A stretch of 64,000 nucleotides of DNA, taken from positions 62,001 to 126,000 of the forward strand of contig QWDQ01000044.1 of assembly GCA_003868215.1 (NCBI GenBank), read 5' to 3'. A model generated the notes under the pieces. It ran no database searches and was not told the origin of the DNA. It was given only the letters and a program-made list of their open reading frames with translations. Shown in pieces: positions 9,209-20,393 of the stretch. Made by a program: the position numbers and the translations under genes. The stretch comes from Pseudophaeomoniella oleicola (lineage: Eukaryota > Ascomycota > Eurotiomycetes > Phaeomoniellales > Phaeomoniellaceae). How positions within the stretch are numbered: position 1 is the first letter of the stretch; each line of letters begins with the position of its first letter.

Positions 9209-11389
9209 CTACGGGTTTCCGCTGCTTTGCTCCAGCCTCTCGTGCACATATGCGACCAATACAGTGACATCCTCACTGACTTCTAGTATCCTTGAAAGTT
9301 TTTGTCGTCCACTGGTGCTTTTCGCAAAGGGAAGATTCTCTGCCGTGGTGACTTGGATCTGACCGCCTAAGCCAATTTCGACACAGATACATCCAAAGGC
9401 AGGTGAACCGCTGGGGATCCCCGATCGATGACGGTACAATGGAAACCTCAAGTCCAGCGTCGGCTGCGGTTGATGGCCAGGTAAAAATCCTAACGTCACG
9501 TCGATGCTCGGGCACTCGAACCCTTGTGGCTCATCCTTCAATAACTCTGCTAATTGTGTCCGCTGTGCATTGACGTTACTTCTCTTCTTTGGGGCTCGGC
9601 TGTGCTTTGCAGCTGGCACGTTTGAAGGCGAGACCGGTGAAAGGGAGTTGCTCAAACCATCAGACTTGAGATTGTTGGTAGAACTTTCTAGCAGCGTCCA
9701 CAGCGTGGCATACTGGCGCAGCACGGGTAGTAGATTGGCAAGTTGACGAGGATGATCGAATGCGATGGACTGGACTGGACAACACCAAATTGGGCCGTTG
9801 GTTCGAAAGTTGATGATATATTGCTCATCGCGTGGGATGTTGTCCACACCCACGAAAGCAATACTTCTCTGCCATTTCAACAACCCTTGTGGGTCTGGCC
9901 TCGCAGCTTCCTTGGAAGGTGTGAGCAGCCTTGACATCTGATCGCGAATATCTCGCATGTTACGACCATCTTTGACTAATGTGACACCAGCACTCGCTAA
10001 AGCGTTTGGGGCGACTGCCAACGGTAACAACACCTCAGGATCAAGTTCGAACACGAATCGAACATTGGGTTGCTGTGGAGCAAAATTTGCAGAAACGGAA
10101 GGATCGGTTTCCATGGCCTGCTCTGCCTGTGATGACAGCGTGGGTGGCGGGTCCAACCACGCATCAGGAAGGACACGTGTGAGGTCGTCTTCTTTTGCGC
10201 TTTGCAGGGCATCTGTAGAGACCCAGTCCTTCGACACCCGAACTGACGGAAACCCTTCCTCGCACTCTATCCGACCTCTCCATACCGGATGCTTTGCCTC
10301 ATCCGAATTAGAGACCTTTTCTGTTTCTATAGCATTAGCATCAGAGGGATTAACAGCCTCTGTAAATGCCACCTTCGGAGACCAATACTCCAAAGCGAGC
10401 CCAAGGTCCTGTCTTTTGTTCATAACGGGTCGTCCTATTACACCTCTTGCTAAACGCTTCAATGGACCCATTGTTCTCATTCGCTTCTTCTCCTCTGCCC
10501 AGATCTTCTGGAAGCTTTCATACAGTCCTTCGAGAGCCCCAAAACAGTTGACGTTTTGACTAAGCTTGTCTGTCCTCCCTAGGAGTTCTAGATTGCTTGA
10601 GAATCTTTCTAATCCTTTCCAGCCTATTGATCCTTCCTCCTGCGCTAAGTCACTCTTTAATATCTTCGATGCTTCCTCCCTCCATTCCGTTTCGACGTCA
10701 GCGTTAATCGCGATCTTCAATGAGACGTCTCGCACACGGTCACTATCGTGGTGAAATTCGATCTCGAGATCCACACAGTTACCAGCGATTGTAATAGTAT
10801 CATCTTGCCAAAGCAATGTAAAACCGACAAGTTGGGCAACTCTCTCCACCGCTTCCCTGCAAACCCCTCTCCCTGAGACTCTCGCCCTGAGCATAGTAAT
10901 GATTTCGTTCATGCGCCTGTCACGTTCCATATCGGGGTCCTTGACTCCACCATTTGTCTCCAGATGAGAACTGCTGAGATGTAGATCGGGGGTGCTATTG
11001 CTAATACCAAGGCCATCAGCCACGCCTCCTAATCCCATGGGCGTGAGGCCTGCCGCTGGTGTGAGCCCTGTCATTTGCCCAATCAAGCCGGGAAGTAGTG
11101 CAGCGGCCGGAGAGTTGAAGGCAGCATGGTCGTCCGCCAGGTGTATCGCACTTAACGGTGTCGAGCTTGCGCCGAGTGGGATGGCCGATGGTTGAGAAGT
11201 TGCACTCATATTATGAGAGTGACCGGGGGTCTTTATGGATGGTGATCTATGGGAAGATGAGAATTGTCGGGCCATAGCGACCGCCGCAGGGGAGGTGAGA
11301 TGAGTCGCGGAAGGGGTTGAGCCATGGTTTGCTTTCGGAGTGGGGGTCGATACTGCTGGTGCGCGAGGCGCGGAAGATGGAGTGGCCAT
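9209..11389 (-). CDS. MED1: Mediator complex subunit 1
   Basis: A 726-aa single-exon protein. Mediator bridges sequence-specific activators and RNA polymerase II in the nucleus, and Med1 belongs to its middle module. The first 150 residues are Ser/Pro/Thr-rich and disordered, starting MATPSSAPRAPAV. The Med1 domain begins near residue 155 with the MERDRRMNEIITMLRARV region and continues through VAQLVGFTLLWQDDTITIAG and the FGALEGLYESFQKIW segment. Later blocks include FVFELDPEVLLPLAVA and a C-terminal stretch ending in a predicted helix. A short Arg/Lys patch (APKKRSN) could be a nuclear signal. It is divergent from, and about 660 bp away from, the lipase gene. The assignment rests on recognition of the fungal Med1 N-terminal domain and on length. 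Confidence 0.85.
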   Translation of the reverse strand: MATPSSAPRAPAVSTPTPKANHGSTPSATHLTSPAAVAMARQFSSSHRSPSIKTPGHSHNMSATSQPSAIPLGASSTPLSAIHLADDHAAFNSPAAALLPGLIGQMTGLTPAAGLTPMGLGGVADGLGISNSTPDLHLSSSHLETNGGVKDPDMERDRRMNEIITMLRARVSGRGVCREAVERVAQLVGFTLLWQDDTITIAGNCVDLEIEFHHDSDRVRDVSLKIAINADVETEWREEASKILKSDLAQEEGSIGWKGLERFSSNLELLGRTDKLSQNVNCFGALEGLYESFQKIWAEEKKRMRTMGPLKRLARGVIGRPVMNKRQDLGLALEYWSPKVAFTEAVNPSDANAIETEKVSNSDEAKHPVWRGRIECEEGFPSVRVSKDWVSTDALQSAKEDDLTRVLPDAWLDPPPTLSSQAEQAMETDPSVSANFAPQQPNVRFVFELDPEVLLPLAVAPNALASAGVTLVKDGRNMRDIRDQMSRLLTPSKEAARPDPQGLLKWQRSIAFVGVDNIPRDEQYIINFRTNGPIWCCPVQSIAFDHPRQLANLLPVLRQYATLWTLLESSTNNLKSDGLSNSLSPVSPSNVPAAKHSRAPKKRSNVNAQRTQLAELLKDEPQGFECPSIDVTLGFLPGHQPQPTLDLRFPLYRHRSGIPSGSPAFGCICVEIGLGGQIQVTTAENLPFAKSTSGRQKLSRILEVSEDVTVLVAYVHERLEQSSGNP

Positions 11390-12053
11390 GCTCGATCGAA
11401 GTCTTAAGATGTATCAAACACGAAAGGAAAGCGTGCGGGGACTCCTTAGAGACGTTGCTTCTTCAAGGCGCATTGCGGCTCTAGGTCATCTTCGCCTTTT
11501 ATAGGAGGATCGTTTCTCACCCAGACCCAGAAACGCAACAAAGTAGAGCTTGGCCAATGCGTAACGGTTGCTCCTAGTGCATGTGTGGAATGGTCTGTAT
11601 TGACTTGGTGGAGTGTCGTTGACTATCCTTTGCTACCAGTCGCGACATGATTACTGTCGCATCTTGGAAATCCTTTGACAGAACAATTTGGGCGGAAGCT
11701 TTACGCGGGTGCCGGAGATTATCTAACCCCGATCGATCTTGCATGAAAGTCCAGGCGACAATTGAACTGGCGACATCACCGCGTCATCCATTTGCATCGT
11801 TTGCAGGGGCTCAAACTCCGCCTCGTCCCAGAACAAGAGAGAGAGAGAACATATAATGAATGGAAGACTCTTTCTTGCTGCATCAAGCAATATCTCAGGA
11901 AACCATTCAGAAAGATGCATGGGATTCATTCACAGCAGCAGCACCGATAATTGGGCTACTTAAGCACCTCGCCATTCACTCCCCAACCTCAACCTAACTC
12001 TCGTACAGTAGTACTCATTGGATACATCAGTGGTTGCTGAAAAGGCTGCAGAG
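11390..12053. promoter_or_regulatory. Divergent promoter region MED1 / lipase
   Basis: A 664-bp spacer between divergently transcribed MED1 (-) and the DUF676 lipase (+). It should contain both promoters. A short GA run lies near 11838-11849. No defined factor site is claimed. Confidence 0.45.
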
Positions 12054-13472
12054 ATGACTGGAGCAGGCCCGGACCAAGCAGACCACCTCTGCGTCTTGAT
12101 ACATGGGTAAGTTCTGGTTCTCTGTGTACATCATGAGCACTGATAGTGATATCAAATAGTTTATGGGGTGAGCGCTTGTTATAAATGAATGTACCCAGCC
12201 AGACTAACATGCGGGCAAGGGAACCCTGACCATCTCAAATACCTGGTAGAGTCATTGGAAAAGGCATATGGCAATGACAAGATCGTGACCCTGGTTTGCA
12301 ACAGTAATTCCGGGAACTTCACCTATGACGGCATTGATGTAGGCGCGGAAAGAGTTGCCAAAGAGATCAAGTCTTATATCAAGCAGCTGGGAGACGAAGA
12401 TCGCCCAATCAGAAAATTCAGCGTCGTCGGATATTCTTTAGGGGGTCTTGTGGCACGATATGCTATTGGAGTTCTCCATCATGATGGTCTCTTCGACAAG
12501 ATCCAACCGGTTAACTTCACCACCTTCGCTACGCCTCATCTTGGTACTCGTACACCCTTGAATCTATGGACCAGTCGCATATTCAATACCTTCGGTCCGC
12601 GAGTTGTGTCTGCCTCCGGGCAACAACTCTTCGTGATGGATAAATTCCGTGACACAGGAAAGTCATTGCTTGAAGTCATGACAGACCCTGAGAGCATCTT
12701 CATTCACGCTTTGGCAAGTTTCGAGACACGCACGATATATGCCAATATTATCAATGATCGATTGGCCTCGTTCTACACAACCGCCATTTCACCGATGGAT
12801 CCCTATGCAGATACCGACCTCTCAAAGCTCAAATTCAACTTTGTCAAAGGATATGAGCCAGTTGTTATTAATGGGAGTGATCCATGCAGAGAGTTACAGC
12901 ATCATGACACGCCGTCGAAAGGTCCAAGCTTTGCCGAACTCGCGCAAACATCCGCCCGAAAGGTTGCAACTGCGTGCGCAATGACCGTAGCTGCTCCAAT
13001 ATTTGCTACTGGATTCCTGCTACATTCTGCCGTCGAGACCTACAGAAGTCAAAGACGTATACAAGTACATTCTTCATCAGAGGAGACGCTCTCTAATTAC
13101 CGCATACCAACCATGCTGAATCGCATTGCGTCCGACTTAGAGGACAAGGCAGAAGAAATTGCAAATGCTCCTTCAAATGTCGAAACGGACAGCTCGAAAG
13201 CAGACCAACCCACAGACGAGTCATCTGATCAATTGGAGATCGTAGAGCGCCAGCTAACTAATATGGACGAAGGACCTGAAAAGCTCGCATTACTACCTGG
13301 CCAATTCGCCATGATTGAGGCCCTAGACAAGGTCGGAATAGACAAATTCCACGTCTATATTCGCGAAACGAATTGGACTCATGCAGCGATTATTGTGAGG
13401 AAGCCGACATCTGCCTTTGACGAAGGAAAGGTCGTTGTGAGACATTGGCTCGAGAGACAATTCCGGATATGA
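12054..13472 (+). CDS. DUF676 / Rog1-like serine lipase
   Basis: Exons 12054-12106, 12160-12167 and 12220-13472 give 437 aa. The middle exon is only eight bases (T TTA TGG G); joining it restores HGLWGNPDHL, the conserved N-terminal His-Gly oxyanion motif of the family, which the long open frame alone lacks. The nucleophile elbow is VVGYSLGGLVARYAIG with Ser at its centre. FATPHLGTR follows as in other DUF676 putative serine esterases related to yeast Rog1, a monoacylglycerol lipase. A short hydrophobic segment (ATACAMTVAAPIFATGFLL) near residues 280-300 may be a membrane contact. Residues about 315-360 are acidic and linker-like. The gene runs tail-to-tail with UTP22. The substrate is inferred to be a lipid ester only. 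Confidence 0.88.
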
Positions 13473-14189
13473 TTGCACCTGTGCAAACCACACTACTCAT
13501 GTGTCGGATCACTCTGTGAGGCCATACAATCAACTGTTGAACAAAAGCTCCACACGCCCAGGCGCGATATATCCTTACCTCGATGGCAAAACTTCTTGGT
13601 AAAGAAAGACTATACATTCTATGTGTGCACCACAGCTGTCAAGCCACTTGCTTGTTTTTCTTCTCTTCATCGCACTAGCCACAATCCCCTCTGACTTCTG
13701 AAAGACCTACAAGGCGCTGTCAGATGTCCGGTCTGCCCGATAGTAAGTGAAAGATTGGTCCTTCCGCCTGGGTCCAGCTTCGTGGATCGACTGGCACATT
13801 CATCGGAACGCACCTCACGGGAAAAGATGATAGAAATCCTCACCATACACATGAGCGCACATGTTTGATATATTGTTGTCAACCTGGTGATACAGCTTTC
13901 GCTTTTTTGACTCTTTGGGATTGTGTGAGCGTACTCTGTTAAGTTATATTATTGTGTCATTATCACCGTATGGATATTTTTGAGCATATTATCTTAGTTG
14001 TTTTATTCCACTGGTACTACTTAGCTTCTGGCTGGAGCTTCTTCTCTATTTTTAATAATCCCTGTATGCAAGCAAAGCCATCTTAGGTATTTTGTCGGAT
14101 ACAATACCATTGAAAGGGTCTTCAGGAAAGCGGTGTCTCGTACAGGTGAAGTGAGTAAGATGTATACACAACAAAATTGATTCAATCTA
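13473..14189. terminator. Convergent 3' region lipase / UTP22
   Basis: AT-rich spacer of about 0.7 kb between the 3' ends of the converging lipase and UTP22 genes. It probably holds both 3' UTRs and poly(A) signals. No additional gene is seen. Confidence 0.4.
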
Positions 14190-17100
14190 CTACTCCTTCA
14201 AGACCTGCACCTTCTCTACGATCCCGTCTCCCAACATCGCCATCTCAGCCAACATCCCCTTCTTATTAACCACGACCTGGCCCCGTTGCTGCTTTCCTTC
14301 TTCCTGGCCATCTGCACCGTCGAACATATCTTCGTCTTCGTCTTCGTCTTCTTCAGAACTAGTAGCAGCAGGCATTGTAGAAACGCCCATACGAACCCTA
14401 AATTCTTTCGTAGAGTTTCCTACAGTTCTAGGGTTCCACAGTCCGGTGATGACGGAGCCGGCGTCGGCGTCGTGGAAGAAGAGCACGATGGATTGGTTGA
14501 AAGAGTGGCGGAGGTCGGATAGATAGAGTTGGATGGGGTTGTAGTCGACGGATTCCGGGTCGACGGGGCCACTGGGTAGAAGGTGATCTAGCTGAAGGTT
14601 TTTGTACTTCGATGATGAGGAGGAGGAGGATGTGGACTTCTTCTGGTGCCTGTAGACGCTTTGGACGAGGGAGGGTTTGAGATGCAGTAGGAAATCGAAG
14701 TGGGTGAGAGGGGACTGGAAGAGGGAGAGCATGTCGGAATGCAGACCCTTTTCCTTAGTTGTGGAAATGGCCGCACGAGCAAGGGAGGTTAGACGGATTG
14801 CAACGACTCTTGGTGGTTGAGAGTTCTGTGTCCACGCCACGCCCGATGGATCGAGATTTGATGCCGCGAATAGGACCACGTTATTCATCGCTGGATCAAT
14901 TCTGCGCCAAGCTTGAAAGTTCGTATTGATGATTGAGAGATCTGATGGTGTCATGTCTTCGCCATTGCTGAAATCGATAACTAGAGGTTCGGCGGACCAG
15001 TCCCATCTAGAAACTAGGTTCAAGATGCGTAAGAAGGCAGTAAAGGGTGTAGCGGGAGTGGTCCAGGGCTGTGGCCGGAGAAAGACTTGCGAGGCTAGAA
15101 GCTCGAGGAGTTCAGACGTGAAGAAAGGTGAGAGTAGGTGAGATGATATCCACTTCTTGAGAAAGCGGATAGCCATGGGAAGGGCGGGAAACCGAGTACA
15201 TAGGGCACGAATCGCCTGAGTATGACGGGGAGCGTGAACATAGTGTCGTTTATAGGAAGCTAGGGCTTGTGCTAACTCGTCACGGTTGCGACCGGGTAAT
15301 TCCTTATCTTTCAGCTGCCGTTCGAGGAGCGCCTGTTCACGTTCATGTTGGATACGCAGACGGAAAGTTATACCAGCGGGAAAGAAGATGTCCAGATAGG
15401 CCACGTTGAGCAGATTACTATGAGTATTCTCCAATCCGACCCGTGTCGATAGAGGATCGCTGTCAGCTTCAAGAAGGTCTCCAATTTTGGTCAGGAAAGC
15501 TATTTTGGTGCGTTGGATAGCTGCCAGATCGTCGGGCCACCGATTTGATGCTTCAAATTGAACGACGATATCAGCAGGTCGCATGCCCTTCAGGGGATCG
15601 TAAAGTGAGGCAAACCGTAACTGCTCATCAGCCGCAGATATAGATCGAATGGCTAGAGGAACGCCCTCCAGAGCATGCATTTTCGAACTGAAGGACTGGA
15701 ACGTCTCGATCATTGCCTGAAACGACTTTTGCGCCGACTGAATATCCACATCGCGCTGTATGCTATCGCCTATCATGGAAATGGCGGAAGGAGGACAGTC
15801 AAAATGCTGAACGAGTAGGACTGACAAAATTTGATGCACGATGGATTGTGGCGCTGTCTCCGACCAGACAAGACTCTCTGATATTGTTCCGTCTCTGAAG
15901 CGACGCAATTCTGCCTTTTCTCCCCAAAAGTTACGGAAGTCATCAGCGGCTTCTTTCTCTTGGGCCATTGGTCCTCGATCCACTACTCGATTGGCATTCT
16001 CTGTGTCAAGTAGAAACCCGATCTCGAGAGCATTATCAGCAGGCGTAGCCACATGTTTGTTGACAGGCCAGCACGAAACCGATGGTGTCCGTAGACTTAT
16101 TAACCGTGCCCTGTCACTGAATCCACGAACCAGGACATTGTACAGCTTCTCACATACCTCCTTGGAGATCGACTGATCCAGGGAAGAAAGGTTGATCCGG
16201 GCAAGTTGATCGAAGCGCAAAATCGAGTTGTCCAACCTTGAAATGAACATGGACTCGAAGTTATCGAACATTTTCACATTGGATGCGTCCAGAGTCGCTT
16301 TCGCGTCGTGTCTGAGAGTCTTGTACGACCATGAGGTCATCTTATTGAGGATGTTCACCCCCCGATGGGCATCGTACAGTACAGGAGTTGAAGACTGACT
16401 GACTGATATCAGCGCCGATCCAATGACGAGCGGGTCGCACAAGTCACGGCTAGCCAGAACTTGAAGCAATCCTTTGAAAAGCTGATAGCTGTTGTACCGT
16501 GGTGAGAACAGAGGCTTCCCCTTGGGCCCGCCTCCTTCGAGCAAGAGTGCAGTTGCGAGGGCCCATTCAGGTAATCCAAACCCGCCAGCGGATACTCGAG
16601 AATCATACCCGCGCTGATGCAACCAGACAGATGCCAGCAGACATGCATCACGGAAGGCTTCGCAAGTCCGTAAGGTTCGGTTGAGATACCCCAGGTATGG
16701 AGTGAGCGAAGCCTCTGACCGCAGTGTCGAATTGTAGAAAGGAGTAGGCTTGAGATCATTCAAGCCATCTGATGATCCTTTCGGTCGCGCACAGTTTCTC
16801 GACAAGTTTGTTTTGTCCAAAGAGAAGAGATCTGACTGTATTGACGTAATGATGCGAATCTGGCATTTTGATGCTTTGAACTCTGAAGACGCTTCTTCTC
16901 CTGGTGTGACAACGATGCACGGTAGCAGTTCAACTTCATCCTGCAATGCAAAAGCCACGTCAAATTCGGCACCAGCAGCATTCCGAATGGCAGAAGCGAA
17001 GGTTGCAATAAAATAAGCTCGTTTGTGAAAGTACCGGTAATTGAGGAAATCCTTCTCTTGGAAGGCTTGTGCAGGGAGAGTGATTGCAAGGTCGACATGA

Positions 17101-17645
17101 TCTAAACCATAGTTCTTTGATCCGATTTTGAGAGCGAGGTTACCGACGACATTGATATCAGCTGGCGGGAAGTATTCAAATTTATATTTTGCTTCTTTGG
17201 TCGGTCGTGGTGCAGGAAAGGGAACGACGATTCCAGATTTCTTGAGTCTCTTTTCCGCTTCCAAAGGTAATTCGGCTGGATGCTGGGCAATGCTTTCGAT
17301 GATTTCTTTGAGCCTGAAGAGAGGTTTCTGAACTTGGGCCGTTCTCGAGGCATAATCTGGCTTAACCTCGGCCAGTAGCTCATCCAGTTGCAGTTTCAAC
17401 AAGGATGAATTCTGTGAGCTATGCGAAAGCAATAGCTCGTCTGTAGTGGTCTGGGACAATTTTGAGTGACTGGCGGATTTACCGACGTCCTGTGGCTGAT
17501 TTATGGACAATGTGCCATTTACACGACGACTGGCTTGTGCTCTTGCCTTTGACCCCAGGGCTGATGATCTCGAGTTCATGTCATCATCCTCAGATGTCTC
17601 GGGACTATGACTGAGCTTCCTTCTCTTCGTGGGGATGGGTGCCAT
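14190..17645 (-). CDS. UTP22: U3 snoRNP protein Utp22 (Nrap family)
   Basis: A 1151-aa single-exon nucleolar protein needed for early 18S rRNA processing as part of the small-subunit processome (UtpC with Rrp7 in yeast). The N-terminus is basic and disordered (PTKRRKLSHSPE, a likely nuclear signal). The Nrap core begins around residue 150 and contains LGYLNRTLRTCEAFRDACLL and LPEWALATALLLEGG, the nucleotidyltransferase-like fold plus helical domain that recurs in tandem in this family. The C-terminal half has the FLKKWISSHLLSPFFTSELLELL block. A Ser-rich run (about 1033-1044) and an acidic run near 1115 interrupt the end. Length fits yeast Utp22 (about 1237 aa). It is divergent from the cystathionine synthase gene. 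Confidence 0.9.
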   Translation of the reverse strand: MAPIPTKRRKLSHSPETSEDDDMNSRSSALGSKARAQASRRVNGTLSINQPQDVGKSASHSKLSQTTTDELLLSHSSQNSSLLKLQLDELLAEVKPDYASRTAQVQKPLFRLKEIIESIAQHPAELPLEAEKRLKKSGIVVPFPAPRPTKEAKYKFEYFPPADINVVGNLALKIGSKNYGLDHVDLAITLPAQAFQEKDFLNYRYFHKRAYFIATFASAIRNAAGAEFDVAFALQDEVELLPCIVVTPGEEASSEFKASKCQIRIITSIQSDLFSLDKTNLSRNCARPKGSSDGLNDLKPTPFYNSTLRSEASLTPYLGYLNRTLRTCEAFRDACLLASVWLHQRGYDSRVSAGGFGLPEWALATALLLEGGGPKGKPLFSPRYNSYQLFKGLLQVLASRDLCDPLVIGSALISVSQSSTPVLYDAHRGVNILNKMTSWSYKTLRHDAKATLDASNVKMFDNFESMFISRLDNSILRFDQLARINLSSLDQSISKEVCEKLYNVLVRGFSDRARLISLRTPSVSCWPVNKHVATPADNALEIGFLLDTENANRVVDRGPMAQEKEAADDFRNFWGEKAELRRFRDGTISESLVWSETAPQSIVHQILSVLLVQHFDCPPSAISMIGDSIQRDVDIQSAQKSFQAMIETFQSFSSKMHALEGVPLAIRSISAADEQLRFASLYDPLKGMRPADIVVQFEASNRWPDDLAAIQRTKIAFLTKIGDLLEADSDPLSTRVGLENTHSNLLNVAYLDIFFPAGITFRLRIQHEREQALLERQLKDKELPGRNRDELAQALASYKRHYVHAPRHTQAIRALCTRFPALPMAIRFLKKWISSHLLSPFFTSELLELLASQVFLRPQPWTTPATPFTAFLRILNLVSRWDWSAEPLVIDFSNGEDMTPSDLSIINTNFQAWRRIDPAMNNVVLFAASNLDPSGVAWTQNSQPPRVVAIRLTSLARAAISTTKEKGLHSDMLSLFQSPLTHFDFLLHLKPSLVQSVYRHQKKSTSSSSSSSKYKNLQLDHLLPSGPVDPESVDYNPIQLYLSDLRHSFNQSIVLFFHDADAGSVITGLWNPRTVGNSTKEFRVRMGVSTMPAATSSEEDEDEDEDMFDGADGQEEGKQQRGQVVVNKKGMLAEMAMLGDGIVEKVQVLKE

Positions 17646-18150
17646 TTTGAACAGGAAATCTTAGCACAGACAGGAAGTTCTCGTTGTCTATATCATTGAG
17701 GCTGTTCCAGGGCTCTTCAGCATAACTTTACATAACATAAGTAATAGCACTAACGTATAGAACAGCTATTCGCAAACCCTCAACCCAAGAGAGAAGTCGT
17801 CGTCTTTGCTGATGCCGTGCTATGAAATTTCTATATGGCCACTTTGGCTTGGCACATAGAAATAATATCTTTTATATTTTCTCCACCAGAATGTCGGACT
17901 TAATTACGGGCCGTAGTCGGCGCTCTCTCCAGTCTCTGAATCATAGAATATTTCCCGCCAGTCAAAAAGCAGATATGGTCTCATTGAATCGAGAGACTAC
18001 ATCGAAATGCCTACCTTCTTAATAGAAGTTTGGACCTGAGTACAGAGGAGTCTCATTTTATATTTTATTCTTCAAAGAGGACCATTTCTCGCTGCTCATA
18101 TACCCTTTTCCTTCTGGATTGCTCTCTGACTCATTTCCTAAAGTGGCAAG
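17646..18150. promoter_or_regulatory. Divergent promoter UTP22 / cystathionine synthase, with TGACTCA
   Basis: A 505-bp spacer between divergent genes. A perfect TGACTCA heptamer at 18127-18133 lies 18 bp before the proposed ATG of the sulphur amino-acid gene. TGACTCA is the binding site of Gcn4/CpcA, the regulator of general amino-acid control. So close to the ATG it may lie in the 5' leader, so function is uncertain. Confidence 0.4.
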
Positions 18151-20109
18151 ATGATAGAGACTGGTTTGGCAGTGCCCCCTGACACAGCTCATGTATGTCG
18201 AGTCCTTTTCTATGTTTGCCTTGAATCTAGTATTTCTCTACAATCCCTCTGTATCCATGGGATTGGTCCTCGCTGCAGCTGGTCCATTGTTCTTGCAAAA
18301 TGTTCGTCTCCGACCTCACCCTGATGACTAATACTGCTACAGGCTGTGAGCGTGTCCCTTCCAACATGGAGGGCAAACATAGGCTATGAAGAGGGTGAAG
18401 ATTGGGTGAAAAACAAAATGACCAACGGTTACCCACGATTTTTTAGACATCTTACTATCCAAGAACTGGAACGGGAGGTGTTGGCAAGATATGGCTCTCC
18501 TGATCACCAGAACGTCATGCTATTTCCTTCACGAAAGACGGCATCTATGTGCAAAGAATTTTTACTTGCAAAGGTGCCCGAATTGAGCACCACTCAGGTC
18601 GAGGTCCGCAATCTCCAGGCCACTGCCCATACCACCGATGACGACACGGACGGCGACACACCTCAGTCTTTTGCTTGCCCGCTTTATTGCGTCTTCTACC
18701 CAAACAGTCACGCTGCTGTGGCAAAACAAGTGTGGCAGCATACTGGTGATGGAGTCTCGAGTCGAAGAGCCGAGTTTTGCTTGAAGGCACTACGTGAAGG
18801 TCATTTGCAGGAGGAGAGCCCGCGTGAGAGCCCAAAACCAGCCATGTCAAGGTCAAAGCGAGGACCCCGACGGTACCAGAGGGGCTCACTGACTGATTTT
18901 ACACATCTCCATGGGAATGGCGAGAAGCACGAAGAACCCTTACCCGATGGTAGGGAATATGTTCAATTCATCGAAGAGCGTTTTGGCCGCAATCTCAATC
19001 CGAAGTTAGCCGAGAAGGCCAAGATCGCGGTTCGTCGACGTATCGCAGGGACTCTATTGGGCAGTCATGACCTGGCTGAGTCAGTCCCTGCCCTTGAGGA
19101 GAGCCCTTTCCAAAGAACAAAGGGCCTATCGGAAGATGATGTTTACCTCTTTCCTACGGGAATGAGTTCCATTTTTAATACCCACCAGATTTTGTTGGCT
19201 AGCCGCGAGCAGCGGAAGAGTATCTGCTTCGGTTTCCCTTACATCGATACCTTGAAAATCCTAGAGAAATGGGGCCCTGGTGCCCTTTTCTATGGTCATG
19301 GAACAGACGAGGATTTAGATGATCTCGAGCGGAGACTGAGAGGAGGCGAGCGATTTCTAGCCCTTTTCACAGAGTTCCCGAGTAACCCACTACTCCGATC
19401 TCCAGATCTGCAACGGATTAGACGACTGGCCGATCAGTACGACTTCGCCATAGTTGTGGATGAGTCGGTCGGCAATCTCGTGAACGTCAATATCCTGCAG
19501 TACGCCGACGTTGTCGTAAGCAGCTTGACCAAGATCTTCAGTGGTGACAGCAACGTGATGGCGGGCAGTGCGACACTCAATACACAGTCGCCAATCTACG
19601 GAGCAGTCAAACAAGCTTTCAAGACCTTTTATGAGGATAACTTCTGGATAGAAGACGCCCTCTTCCTAGAGCGAAATAGCCGTGATTTCATCTCGAGAAT
19701 CGAACGAATCAATCACACGACGGAGGCGGTCATCGAATTTCTCCGTGGCTCCGCTCTTATCAAAGAAGTTTACTATCCGAACTGTGTTCCGTCAAAGAGG
19801 TACTACGATTCATGTCGGAACGTGAATGGAGGTTACGGAGGTCTTTTCTCCCTGACATTTCATGCCTATGAACATGCCATTGCTTTCTTCGACAACCTAC
19901 ATGTGCTCAAAGGCCCAAGCCTGGGCACCAACTTCACGCTCAGTTGCCCCTTCGTGATCATTGCCCACTACAACGAACTTGACTGGGCTGCTAGCTTTGG
20001 TGTACCAAGAGACCTTGTGCGGGTGGCAATCGGGCTGGAGGAAAAGGAAGATCTGATTCAAAGATTCCAAGTATCATTAGACGCAGTAGCCAAGGTTGCT
20101 TCAGCCTAG
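18151..20109 (+). CDS. Cystathionine gamma-synthase-like PLP enzyme (Str2 / Met-7 type)
   Basis: Exons 18151-18192 and 18343-20109 give 602 aa. The 150-nt intron ends after a GACTAATAC branch-like sequence. The enzyme should condense O-acetylhomoserine with cysteine to cystathionine, the first step of transsulphuration toward methionine. The N-terminal block TRANIGYEE-like (PTWRANIGYEEGEDWV) and long extension before the catalytic domain are typical of the fungal Str2/Met-7 group. The PLP domain shows FPTGMSSIFNTHQILL, the VVDESVGN segment with the PLP-binding Asp, and SSLTKIFSG with the likely Schiff-base Lys at about residue 411. There is no signal peptide. A close relative with a different homoserine-ester preference cannot be excluded. 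Confidence 0.85.
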
Positions 20110-20393
20110 AGAAGTATCCATAATGAGATTATTCGAAGTTATCAAATTTTAGTCGAGATGTCATGCCACTTCATGTGCCTGCATACACAAGTGAACGACC
20201 GCTTTTGGCAGAAAGCCTATCTGGGCTGATCTGCATGTACCTTACGGTAAAAAGACATGGGCCGATACCGTGATAGGGCGGGTCATCGAGTAATTATTCT
20301 TTTGGCAGCAAACCACGAGTCACATATATTTCAGAGCGCACAGGAGCCGAATGCTGAAGCAGGACATCAACACATTTGTCTCTGTAACCAGCT

